From NCBI GenBank assembly GCA_002391385.1, contig DGEY01000075.1:1-31926 (forward strand): a DNA stretch of 31,926 nucleotides, written 5' to 3'. This document shows, piece by piece, positions 25,202-31,926 of the stretch. Each line of letters opens with the position of its first letter. Positions within the stretch are counted from its first letter, which is position 1. The notes below the pieces were generated by a model. The model had not been told where the DNA came from. It worked only from the letters and a program-made list of their open reading frames with translations, and ran no database searches. The position numbers and the translations under genes are program-made. The DNA is from Firmicutes bacterium UBA3914 (GTDB lineage Bacteria > Bacillota > Limnochordia > Darwinibacteriales > Darwinibacteriaceae).

Positions 25202-26074
25202 GTGGTCAAATCCAAACGCTCTAAAGCAGCAGATCTCGCCATTGCCTTTGTCTGCCTGCTCTTGATCATCATCTGTTTGCTGCCCATGCTCAATATTCTG
25301 GCCCGGTCCCTCAGTTCCACGGAATATATACTCCGCAATCAGGTGCTGCTCTGGCCCAAGGGCTGGAACGTGGAGGCGTACCGGCTGGTGCTCACGGACA
25401 GTAAATACACCTGGTCCCTGGCTTGGACCGCCATTTTGACCGTGATCTGCGTGGGTGTGTCCATGACCATGACCGTTTTATGCGCCTATCCCCTCATCTA
25501 CCGGGATCTCAAAGGGCGGCGGTTTTTCAACACCATGATTCTCTTTACCATGTACTTCAGCGCGGGGACCATTCCCCACTACCTGCTCTACAAAGACCTG
25601 GGCCTTTTGAACCATCCCCTGGTCTTGATCATCCCCAACAGCCTGTCGGTCTTTTACATGATCATCATGCGGACGTTCTTCTACTCCATCCCCGACAGTC
25701 TGCGGGAGTCGGCGGAAATTGACGGGGCGGGCCCGATACGTATCCTGTTTTCCATCTACCTGCCCCTGTCCAAACCAGTTCTGGCCACCCTTTCCCTGTT
25801 TTATGCCGTGGGCCGCTGGAACGGTTTTTCCGATGCCTTGTACTACATGAATGAGCGCAAATACCATCCTATCCAGCTGCTGCTTTACAACATCCTCAAC
25901 GCGGTGACCAGCATCGAGATCCAGACCCAGGAGGGCTTCGCCAGCGCTCCGGGCATTTCAGATACCATCCAAGCGGCAACGGTCATGTTTGCCACCGTGC
26001 CCATTCTCATCGTCTATCCTTGGCTCCAAAGGTACTTCATCAGCGGAGCCACCTTGGGAGCGCTCAAGGATTAG
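25202..26074 (+). CDS. ABC transporter permease, YtcP-type
   Basis: A 290-residue permease, partner of the LplB-type gene. It has six hydrophobic segments, FYSIPDSLRESAEIDGAGPI as the EAA loop and the family-typical YYMNERKYHPIQLLLYNIL. The start is GTG 25202 with GCGAGGATGA upstream, 32 bases after the first permease. Both permeases would form the membrane channel for the binding protein at 26143, powered by an ATPase encoded elsewhere. Confidence 0.93.
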   Translation: MVKSKRSKAADLAIAFVCLLLIIICLLPMLNILARSLSSTEYILRNQVLLWPKGWNVEAYRLVLTDSKYTWSLAWTAILTVICVGVSMTMTVLCAYPLIYRDLKGRRFFNTMILFTMYFSAGTIPHYLLYKDLGLLNHPLVLIIPNSLSVFYMIIMRTFFYSIPDSLRESAEIDGAGPIRILFSIYLPLSKPVLATLSLFYAVGRWNGFSDALYYMNERKYHPIQLLLYNILNAVTSIEIQTQEGFASAPGISDTIQAATVMFATVPILIVYPWLQRYFISGATLGALKD

Positions 26075-26092
26075 GGCACACGGTTAAAGGGT

Positions 26093-26098
26093 TATAAT
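26093..26098 (+). promoter_or_regulatory. Possible secondary -10 before the binding-protein gene
   Basis: A consensus TATAAT lies 45 bases before the binding-protein start, but the -35 region (near GATTAG) is weak. It could allow extra expression of the binding protein relative to the permeases. A small GCAC/GTGC hairpin follows. Confidence 0.3.
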
Positions 26099-26142
26099 GC
26101 ACGTCAGTGCTTTATAAAAAAAGAAAGGAAGGATGAGTTGCC

Positions 26143-27753
26143 ATGCGGAAACGACTGTTTGGTGTGCTGCTCCTGGCGCTTCTCGTGTTGGGCAGCTCGG
26201 TCTTGGCCTTCGCGGCTGATCCGGGGTTTGTGGATGGGCGTTTTACCACCACCCGCAAGATCACTGTGGAGATCTATGACCGGAGCAACCCCGGAGGTTC
26301 GCCACCGGAGGACAACTTCTGGACCGATTTTATCAAGAAGGGCATGCTGGAGAAGTACAACGTGGAAGTGGAGTTCAAGCCAGTACCCCGCTGGACAGAG
26401 GTTGAAGTGATCAACAACCTTCTGGCTGCGGGAGATGCGCCTGATATCTGCGTCACCTACAGCTATCCCACCATCCTAGCCTATGCCAATATGGGCGGCG
26501 TGCTGGATCTGGCCCCCTACCTAGAAGAGTATAGAGAATACCTGCCGAACCTGTTTGGGCTGTTGGGCGAAACCAATATCTACTGGAACAGGGATCCCAA
26601 CACCGGTACCGTCTGGGCCATCGAAGCCCTGCTCTTCCAGAACAAGAAGATCAACACCTTTGTTCGGGAAGACTGGCTGAAGAAGCTGGGCCTGGAGGAA
26701 CCCAGGACCCTGGAAGAGTTTGAAAACATGCTCCGGGCTTTCCGGGACAACGCGGAACTGCTCCTGGGCGAAGATGCGGACAAGATGATCCCCTACTCCA
26801 CCAGCTTCGACGTGGGCTGGAGGAACGACCATCTGATCATGTCCTTTGTGCCCAACGACATGTCCGACAGGGATATGTGGGTCTACGGCTTTGACGATCG
26901 CCATCTGCTCTGGCCCAACTACAAAGAAGGCGTACGCAAGCTCAACCAGTGGTACAACGAAGGCCTGATCTGGAAGGACTTCCCGCTGTATGGAGCCGGC
27001 GACCGCACCGAAGATAACTTGATTAAGGCCGGTTATGTGGGCGCCTTCATGCACAACTGGGACTACCCCTACCGTGATGGCCAGGAAGGCATCCATGTCC
27101 AGCTGAGGAACATGGTAGGCGAAGAGGCGGCCTTCATCGCGGTGGAGTGCTTCCCCAACGATGCGGGCATCTACCGTAAGTATCTCAGCGCACCTATCGA
27201 CAGGAAAGTGTTCTTCCCCGCCACCAACAAGGAACCCCTGGCTTCCCTGCTGTATCTGGACTTCATCTCCAGCCTGGAAGTGCGCAGGTTCCTCCAGATC
27301 GGTGAAGAGGGCGTGCATCACATCGTCCACGAAGATGGTGCCATCGAGATGCTGCCTGTGGTGGGCGAGAAGATCATCAACTCCCCGTCCAACATCGACT
27401 ACACCATCACCATCAACGGCCTTGATCTGGGCGATCCCGTGCTCACCGCCAGGTCCATCGCCCTGAACTATCCGGGCGTAGAAGCCAAGTACATTGAGCG
27501 GGCCTACGAGATCACCAGCAACGAAGCCCGTTACGGCATCAACGTCCAGGTTGGCGACATCGAGGCGGAGCAGGGTATGGAAACCGCCCTGTCTGAGAAG
27601 CGGAACAACCTCCTGGCCCAGGCCATCGTGGCCAAACCGGAAGAGTTTGACGCTGTCTGGGATCGGGGCTTCCAGGACTACCTCCGCTCCGGCGGCCAGG
27701 CCATCATCGATGAGCGGGCTGCGAAATACGACGCGATGTACGGAGACAACTAG
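26143..27753 (+). CDS. ABC transporter solute-binding protein, LplA/LipO-type
   Basis: A 536-residue binding protein with a signal peptide cleaved near AFA-ADP and no lipobox cysteine, unlike the lipoprotein form usual in monoderm Bacillota. It matches the long LplA-type class: TEVEVINNLLAAGDAPDICVTYS, WLKKLGLEEPRTLEEFENML, and a C-terminus with DYLRSGGQAIIDERAAKYD. AAGGAAGG precedes the ATG. It is the last gene of the operon and is followed by a strong terminator. By analogy with LplA of the Paenibacillus aldouronate system, it probably binds xylan-derived acidic oligosaccharides. Confidence 0.94.
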   Translation: MRKRLFGVLLLALLVLGSSVLAFAADPGFVDGRFTTTRKITVEIYDRSNPGGSPPEDNFWTDFIKKGMLEKYNVEVEFKPVPRWTEVEVINNLLAAGDAPDICVTYSYPTILAYANMGGVLDLAPYLEEYREYLPNLFGLLGETNIYWNRDPNTGTVWAIEALLFQNKKINTFVREDWLKKLGLEEPRTLEEFENMLRAFRDNAELLLGEDADKMIPYSTSFDVGWRNDHLIMSFVPNDMSDRDMWVYGFDDRHLLWPNYKEGVRKLNQWYNEGLIWKDFPLYGAGDRTEDNLIKAGYVGAFMHNWDYPYRDGQEGIHVQLRNMVGEEAAFIAVECFPNDAGIYRKYLSAPIDRKVFFPATNKEPLASLLYLDFISSLEVRRFLQIGEEGVHHIVHEDGAIEMLPVVGEKIINSPSNIDYTITINGLDLGDPVLTARSIALNYPGVEAKYIERAYEITSNEARYGINVQVGDIEAEQGMETALSEKRNNLLAQAIVAKPEEFDAVWDRGFQDYLRSGGQAIIDERAAKYDAMYGDN

Positions 27754-27769
27754 CAACCTAGAAGTATAA

Positions 27770-27806
27770 GGGGCTGCACCGCTGTGGTGCAGCCCCTCTT
27801 GTTTTG
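27770..27806. terminator. Terminator shared by the convergent binding-protein and esterase genes
   Basis: GGGGCTGCACC pairs perfectly with GGTGCAGCCCC (11 bp, 5-base loop). On the plus strand TCTTGTTTTG follows; on the minus strand TTATACTT follows. It can therefore serve both directions, more strongly the plus strand. Confidence 0.88.
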
Positions 27807-27818
27807 CTGTCGTTCCCT

Positions 27819-29708
27819 TTACAGATGGGCCCGGAATGGGGAGGCAGGCAGGCCCTCTGCGCTATAGAGGTTGGCCCCTTCCGGGTTATCGTGCCAGGCA
27901 TAGCGCACCCCCACTGGCTCGGGCACATCTGCACTCCACACCAGCACGGTCTCCCCTTGGACCTCAGCCTGGGCGGCGTGGAATACTCCATCTGGGCCGC
28001 AGACTTCAAACCACCGCAGCTCCCCACCCCTGGCCTCCAGGCCTCCCCCGGTGTCTGTGAAATAGACCCGCAGGGCACCGTTCTCCCGCTCCAGGCGTGC
28101 AAAGAAGGGACCCTGGGCGGTGATGGGCTCCCCGAAAACCATCCGGCGGGCCGCCAGGTGCAGCCGTAGGGCAATATCCTTTTTGTTCTGGGGATGGAGA
28201 TCGTTGGCTTCCCCCACATCGACGGTTACCGCCATGGCGGTGCGGGGCAGCTCTAAGGATTTCAGCTGCTGTTCCCGGAGAAGGGCCCACTGGCCGGGCT
28301 GGGGATCCCCTTCGAGAGTGGTGTCGTAGTTGGGCAGCTGCACAAAGAGGAAGGGCAGCTGGGGATCGCTCAGATCCCGGCGCCAGTTCTCAACCAGCGC
28401 GGCAAACAGCCTCCCGTACTCCTCCGGTGCGCCCGTATTGGACTCGCCCTGATACCAGAGGACACCCCGGAAAGCACAGCCCTTAAGGGGGGCGATCATG
28501 GCGTTGTACATCCCGCTGGGCTGGTGGTGGACGCTGGTGAAACGCTGCAGAGGCTCTGTGCGGCAGCCCACCTTGTACTTCCACTCCCCGGTGAGATCTA
28601 TACGCTCCGAGCCGATTTCCAAGGCATAGCTCTTGCCTTCAATAAACCCTCCTCCGCCGTAGCCCACAATCACCCGCACCGCCAGGGTGTTGATCCCCGC
28701 CTTGAGCACGCCGGGGGGCACTTCATAGTTGCGCGGTGGGTAGCGGTAGCCCGTTTTGCCCACCTGCACCCCGTTGAGGTAGGTGAAATCGGCATCCGCT
28801 ATGGCCCCCAGGCGCAGGAGGGCACCGCGGCCCGCGGCGCCCTGGTCCAGCTGGAACTGTTTGCGCAGCCACACTGAACCGCAGAGGCCTTCCAGCTCAG
28901 TCCCCTTCCAGAGCTGGGGGACCGTCAGGCCGTCCCAATCCCCATCATCCAGATCCGGGCTGTACCAGGGGGTTTCACTCTCCTGCAGCCCCACATCCCG
29001 GGCATTGATCCCCTCAAACCAGGTTGCTGTGGCCGCCAGCTGGCCATCGGTCAACTCCCGGACGTACTCGGGGTCCTGGCAGCGAGCCAGCACATCTTCA
29101 TAGCCCCCCAGCTCCCGGATCACCTCTTCGCTGAGCCAGGCTTCGATGCGGCTGCCGCCCACCGCGGTGAGCACCAGGCCCACCGGTACCCGGTAGCGCT
29201 GGTTATGGGCCTGGGCAAAGAAGTAGCCCAAGGCGCTGAACTCCAGCACCGTCTGGGGGTTCACCGCCTCCCAGCTGCCGCCGGACAGATCGGTCTGGGG
29301 ACCGGCGAAGTTGAAGGAGATGGGCACACGATACTGGCGGATCCAGGGATTGTCCGCCCCCTTGACCTCCTGGGCATAAAGATCCAGGGTCCTGGCCACG
29401 GGCAGCTCCATGTTGGACTGGCCCCCCAGGAGCCACACATCGCCGATGAGAATATCCCGGATCACCAGCTCAGATCCTGCCCCCGTAATCACCAGCTCAA
29501 AGGGGCCGCCGGCCTCTTGGGGCGGCAGCTCCAGCCGCCAGGTTCCCGCGGCATCGCTTTGGAATCTATAGACCGCTCCCCGAAAGCGCGCTTCCAGTTC
29601 CTCTTGGGGAGGGGCCGTGCCCCACAGGCGCAGGGGTACCTCCCGCTGGAGCACCATGCCATCGGAAAAAATGGCAGCCGCCTGCAAACGCAAATCCTCT
29701 CTGCTCAA
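27819..29708 (-). CDS. Sialate O-acetylesterase-type SGNH esterase (probable xylan-oligosaccharide deacetylase)
   Basis: A 629-residue esterase. An N-terminal beta-domain (about 5-85) precedes the SGNH block with GDVWLLGGQSNMELP (nucleophile Ser98). The catalytic core is interrupted by a GH2-like jelly roll (about 235-375, CGSVWLRKQFQLDQG, GVQVGKTGYRYPP) and resumes with VLWYQGESNTG (417-426) and NDLHP (D503, H505 as the acid and base). There is no signal peptide, so it works in the cytoplasm. Family members named sialate O-acetylesterase often act on acetylated plant glycans; the xylan setting suggests removal of acetyl groups from imported oligosaccharides. TTG 29708 is used, with AGGTGAGG upstream; no better start is visible. 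Confidence 0.88.
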   Translation of the reverse strand: MSREDLRLQAAAIFSDGMVLQREVPLRLWGTAPPQEELEARFRGAVYRFQSDAAGTWRLELPPQEAGGPFELVITGAGSELVIRDILIGDVWLLGGQSNMELPVARTLDLYAQEVKGADNPWIRQYRVPISFNFAGPQTDLSGGSWEAVNPQTVLEFSALGYFFAQAHNQRYRVPVGLVLTAVGGSRIEAWLSEEVIRELGGYEDVLARCQDPEYVRELTDGQLAATATWFEGINARDVGLQESETPWYSPDLDDGDWDGLTVPQLWKGTELEGLCGSVWLRKQFQLDQGAAGRGALLRLGAIADADFTYLNGVQVGKTGYRYPPRNYEVPPGVLKAGINTLAVRVIVGYGGGGFIEGKSYALEIGSERIDLTGEWKYKVGCRTEPLQRFTSVHHQPSGMYNAMIAPLKGCAFRGVLWYQGESNTGAPEEYGRLFAALVENWRRDLSDPQLPFLFVQLPNYDTTLEGDPQPGQWALLREQQLKSLELPRTAMAVTVDVGEANDLHPQNKKDIALRLHLAARRMVFGEPITAQGPFFARLERENGALRVYFTDTGGGLEARGGELRWFEVCGPDGVFHAAQAEVQGETVLVWSADVPEPVGVRYAWHDNPEGANLYSAEGLPASPFRAHL

Positions 29709-29802
29709 TGGACCTCACCTTTCTCCAGCCTGAAATCGGAGGGGCTTGCTGCCCCCTCCCAGGTGAGAAAATTCCCCTCCCGTAAGGCCATTTCCTGCCA
29801 AC

Positions 29803-29828
29803 AAAAAAGCCGCCCGGCCTGGACGGCT
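29803..29828 (-). terminator. Terminator of the tlp gene
   Basis: On the minus strand AGCCG pairs with CGGCT, with two further G-C pairs after one mismatch, and six T follow. It lies 7 bases after the tlp stop codon. Confidence 0.75.
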
Positions 29829-29835
29829 CCTTTTC

Positions 29836-30075
29836 CTATTCCTTCTGCCTCTCCTGGAAGGCATATTCATCGCGGATCTCCCGCCGCTTAGCGGCAATGG
29901 CCTCCTCCCGGCGGCGGTTTTTGGCCCTGATGGCCTCCTTCTGCTCTTCCGGAAGGTTCATCTGCAGCGTCTTGTGGGCTTCCTCCAGGTTTTCAATGGT
30001 CTGCACCACCTGCTGCCGGAGTTTTTCCACATTGTCACTGCGGTCGTCGGGTTTGGGTCCTGGTTTTTTCGCCAT
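29836..30075 (-). CDS. tlp: Small acid-soluble spore protein Tlp
   Basis: A 79-residue charged protein. The segment PDDRSDNVEKLRQQVVQTIE followed by NLEEAHKTL and AIRAKNRRREEAI is characteristic of Tlp, a thioredoxin-like small acid-soluble protein of the spore core. The reading frame extends upstream to 30207, but AAAGGAGATAGC directly before ATG 30075 and the family length fix the start. A possible sigmaG-like promoter (GGATA, 18 bases, CATGCTA) lies about 35-65 bases upstream. It is unrelated to the sugar genes and shows that the organism makes, or descended from makers of, endospores. Confidence 0.94.
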   Translation of the reverse strand: MAKKPGPKPDDRSDNVEKLRQQVVQTIENLEEAHKTLQMNLPEEQKEAIRAKNRRREEAIAAKRREIRDEYAFQERQKE

Positions 30076-30156
30076 GCTATCTCCTTTCTCTAGGTTAACT
30101 CGCGTGTAGCATGGCCCTACCCCTCTTTTTTTATCCTCGCCGGGGGGCGGCAGCGC

Positions 30157-30185
30157 TTGACAAACGCCCCCCAAAGCCATACCCT
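30157..30185 (+). promoter_or_regulatory. Candidate promoter of the patatin gene
   Basis: A perfect TTGACA at 30157-30162 is followed after 17 bases by TACCCT, a weak -10. A second candidate -10 (TATACT, 30231-30236) has no good -35. The leader between contains alternative hairpins. Confidence 0.35.
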
Positions 30186-30269
30186 TTTCACTAGGCGACG
30201 CATACAAAAACCCTTCGCCAGCCGAAGTTATATACTGCGAAGGTGTTTACTTAGGAGTTGAGAGCATTG

Positions 30270-31913
30270 ATGCATAGAAAAACAGCCGTAAGCCTCTTGG
30301 CGGCGGTCCTGATCCTCTGCCTGGCCGGCGCGGGTGCCGCGGCGAAGCAAACCAGACCCACGGTGGCCCTGGTGCTGGGGGGAGGCTCGGCCCGGGGCTT
30401 CAGCCACATTGGATTGATCAAGGCCCTGGAAGAAAACGGGATCCCCATCGATATGATCGTGGGCACCAGTATGGGGAGCATCGTGGCCGGCCTTTACGCC
30501 GCCGGTTATTCGGTGGAAAACATGGAACAGTTAGCCACCCATCTGGACACCTCTAAACTGCTGGATATCCCCCTCCCGCCCACGGGGGGCGTGGTGGACA
30601 GCACGGGCATTCAGCAGTTTTTGGATGTGCTCCTGGATGGGAAAACCTACGACCAGCTGCCCATACCCTTTAAGTCAGTGGTGGTGAACCTGGGCACAGG
30701 CAGGGAGCTGGCCCTGGATGAAGGCCTGGTCAGCGTCGGCATCCAGGCGAGCATGTCCATCCCCGGCGTGTTCCCCCCTGTACAGATCGGCGATGCCTAC
30801 TACGTGGACGGCGGCTTGAAGAACCAGGTGCCGGCCAACGTGGCCGCGGACATGGGCGCCGATGTGATTATCGCGGTCTCTTTGGAAAAGGACTATGAGA
30901 ACCCCGATTACCGCAGGATCATGAACAATCTGCGCATGTCCCTAACCGCCATGCTGGAAGGCTACACAGAGATCAACACCGCCATGGCCGACGTGCTCAT
31001 CGTGCCCGACGTGGGGCTGGATTCCTCCTGGGAATTCCAGAAGGCCGCGTATTTCATCGAGCAGGGCTACGCCGCGGGGCTGCAGTACGTGGAGCAGATC
31101 AAGACGGTGATCCTGGCCAAGGATCCCACGTTCCAGTTCCGCCCCTACAGGCAGGATGGCTACAGCACCACCGAGTTCCAAGAGATCGTCCAGCGCGCCG
31201 AGCGCCGGGTGGCCAGCCTGCCCAAGCGCTTCACCTTTAAGCCTGAATTCCAGTTTGACAGCGACTACAACTTCCCCAAGATCGGGTTCAAATTCACCCA
31301 CGGACCCCTGGCCTGGTTTGGCCTGGGCTACCGCTACGGTTTTGACCCCGACAACGGGGGTCACGAGGTCTTTGTGGACTGGGGCCGGGCCCAGTGGGGA
31401 TCCGTTGACCTTTTCGTGCGCCAAAGCCCCAACCGGGAGCGCCCCACTTTGGGGGTTGCGGTCACGGGGCCGGAGTGGGAAAAGCTGATGCTGGAGGCCA
31501 CCTATGTCTCCCAGGGGGACAAAGCCTGGCAGGTTTCGGCAACCAGCAGCAAGCTCCTGGATTACTCCCGGGCGGTGGCGGGCCTCTCCCTGCGGGTCAG
31601 CGGCCTGCGGCCGGAGGAAGACCAGCCCATCCAGGACACACTCCTTGTGGCCCTGTCCCCCCAGGTGCAGGTCTACCCCTGGGGTGAAGAGCACTTCCCC
31701 GTGGGCTTTGCCCTGGTGCGGCCGTACTTCTTAGGCGGGGTGACGGTGGAAACGCCCGTAACCGAGCTGGATGTAAGGCCCAGCCTGCGGGTGGGCGTGG
31801 GCAGCGAGCTGCACTTATTTGGGTTATACCCCACGGACCTCTCGTTGGGCGTGGAGCTGGACAGCTCGGCCCAGGCCACGGTGCGTTTTGGCATCACGGG
31901 ACTCCGGTTCTAG
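30270..31913 (+). CDS. Exported patatin-like phospholipase with C-terminal beta-barrel-like domain
   Basis: A protein of 547 residues. It has a signal peptide (VSLLAAVLILCLAGAGAAA) followed by a patatin domain (about 20-300) with the oxyanion motif LGGGSARG, the nucleophile motif GTSMGS and the catalytic Asp in YYVDGGLKNQVP. The last 225 residues alternate polar and hydrophobic residues in about ten to twelve predicted beta strands and end in RFGITGLRF, with the terminal Phe typical of outer-membrane barrel proteins. The layout recalls PlpD-type autotransporting phospholipases, but shorter and without an obvious POTRA domain. ATG 30270 is chosen; TTG 30267 and TTG 30258 are alternatives, the latter directly abutting AGGAG. 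Confidence 0.88.
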   Translation: MHRKTAVSLLAAVLILCLAGAGAAAKQTRPTVALVLGGGSARGFSHIGLIKALEENGIPIDMIVGTSMGSIVAGLYAAGYSVENMEQLATHLDTSKLLDIPLPPTGGVVDSTGIQQFLDVLLDGKTYDQLPIPFKSVVVNLGTGRELALDEGLVSVGIQASMSIPGVFPPVQIGDAYYVDGGLKNQVPANVAADMGADVIIAVSLEKDYENPDYRRIMNNLRMSLTAMLEGYTEINTAMADVLIVPDVGLDSSWEFQKAAYFIEQGYAAGLQYVEQIKTVILAKDPTFQFRPYRQDGYSTTEFQEIVQRAERRVASLPKRFTFKPEFQFDSDYNFPKIGFKFTHGPLAWFGLGYRYGFDPDNGGHEVFVDWGRAQWGSVDLFVRQSPNRERPTLGVAVTGPEWEKLMLEATYVSQGDKAWQVSATSSKLLDYSRAVAGLSLRVSGLRPEEDQPIQDTLLVALSPQVQVYPWGEEHFPVGFALVRPYFLGGVTVETPVTELDVRPSLRVGVGSELHLFGLYPTDLSLGVELDSSAQATVRFGITGLRF

Positions 31914-31926
31914 CGTTGAACTTAAT

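Noticed and set aside
29738..29759. A GGAGGGG/CCCCTCC hairpin as terminator or riboswitch before the esterase
   Set aside because: No T run follows on either strand and no known riboswitch core was seen; a simple leader hairpin at most.
31914..31926. The 13 bases after the patatin gene
   Set aside because: Too short to support any feature.

Overview
The window is a chromosomal glycan-utilisation locus of a GC-rich, spore-forming member of the Bacillota. The proteins recognised by eye point to acetylated (methyl)glucuronoxylan or a similar hemicellulose: a GH67 alpha-glucuronidase, a GH3 beta-xylosidase/glucosidase, a GH10 xylanase with a signal peptide, a sialate-O-acetylesterase-type (acetyl-xylan-like) esterase, a large GH2 enzyme and a glucarate-dehydratase-like enolase-superfamily enzyme. 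Three ABC sugar importers are present (six permeases and three binding proteins) with no ATPase gene, so a shared ATPase elsewhere is expected. No RNA genes, CRISPR arrays or mobile elements were seen. No gene-free stretch exceeds 300 bases; the longest gap is the divergent Tlp/patatin region of about 190 bases.

Layout. 1-4390: GH67 (minus) and GH3 (plus) diverge from a short promoter region, each followed by a hairpin terminator. 4386-18504: a nine-gene minus-strand block, in transcription order: binding protein, 28-bp perfect hairpin, NHL-propeller/TPR/Yip1 membrane protein, DUF5696-type protein, permease, permease, GH10 xylanase, 1008-residue binding protein with two CBM-like modules, permease, permease. 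18584-20608: glucarate-dehydratase-like enzyme and a GntR/FCD regulator. 20615-24067: GH2 enzyme. 24231-27753: plus-strand LplB/YtcP-type permeases and a binding protein, ending in a terminator. 27819-29708: esterase. 29836-30075: spore protein Tlp. 30270-31913: patatin-like phospholipase with a beta-rich C-terminal half ending in Phe.

Regulation. A 53-bp promoter-operator unit (TTGACT-N17-TATTAT followed by the 18-bp palindrome ATACTACCATGGTAGTAT) occurs twice as an inverted pair flanking the GH2 gene. One copy drives the GntR gene and what follows it; the other drives the 24231-27753 transporter. A degenerate third copy of the palindrome (12 of 16 bases) overlaps the -10 region between GH67 and GH3. 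This suggests one GntR regulon covering most of the locus.

Cell type. Tlp indicates endospores. The binding proteins lack a normal lipobox, and the patatin protein has an outer-membrane-barrel-like C-terminus. Together these suggest a diderm spore former such as the Limnochordia; this is an inference. The most original part of the window is the minus-strand block that joins two importers to a DUF5696 protein and an NHL/TPR/Yip1 membrane protein.
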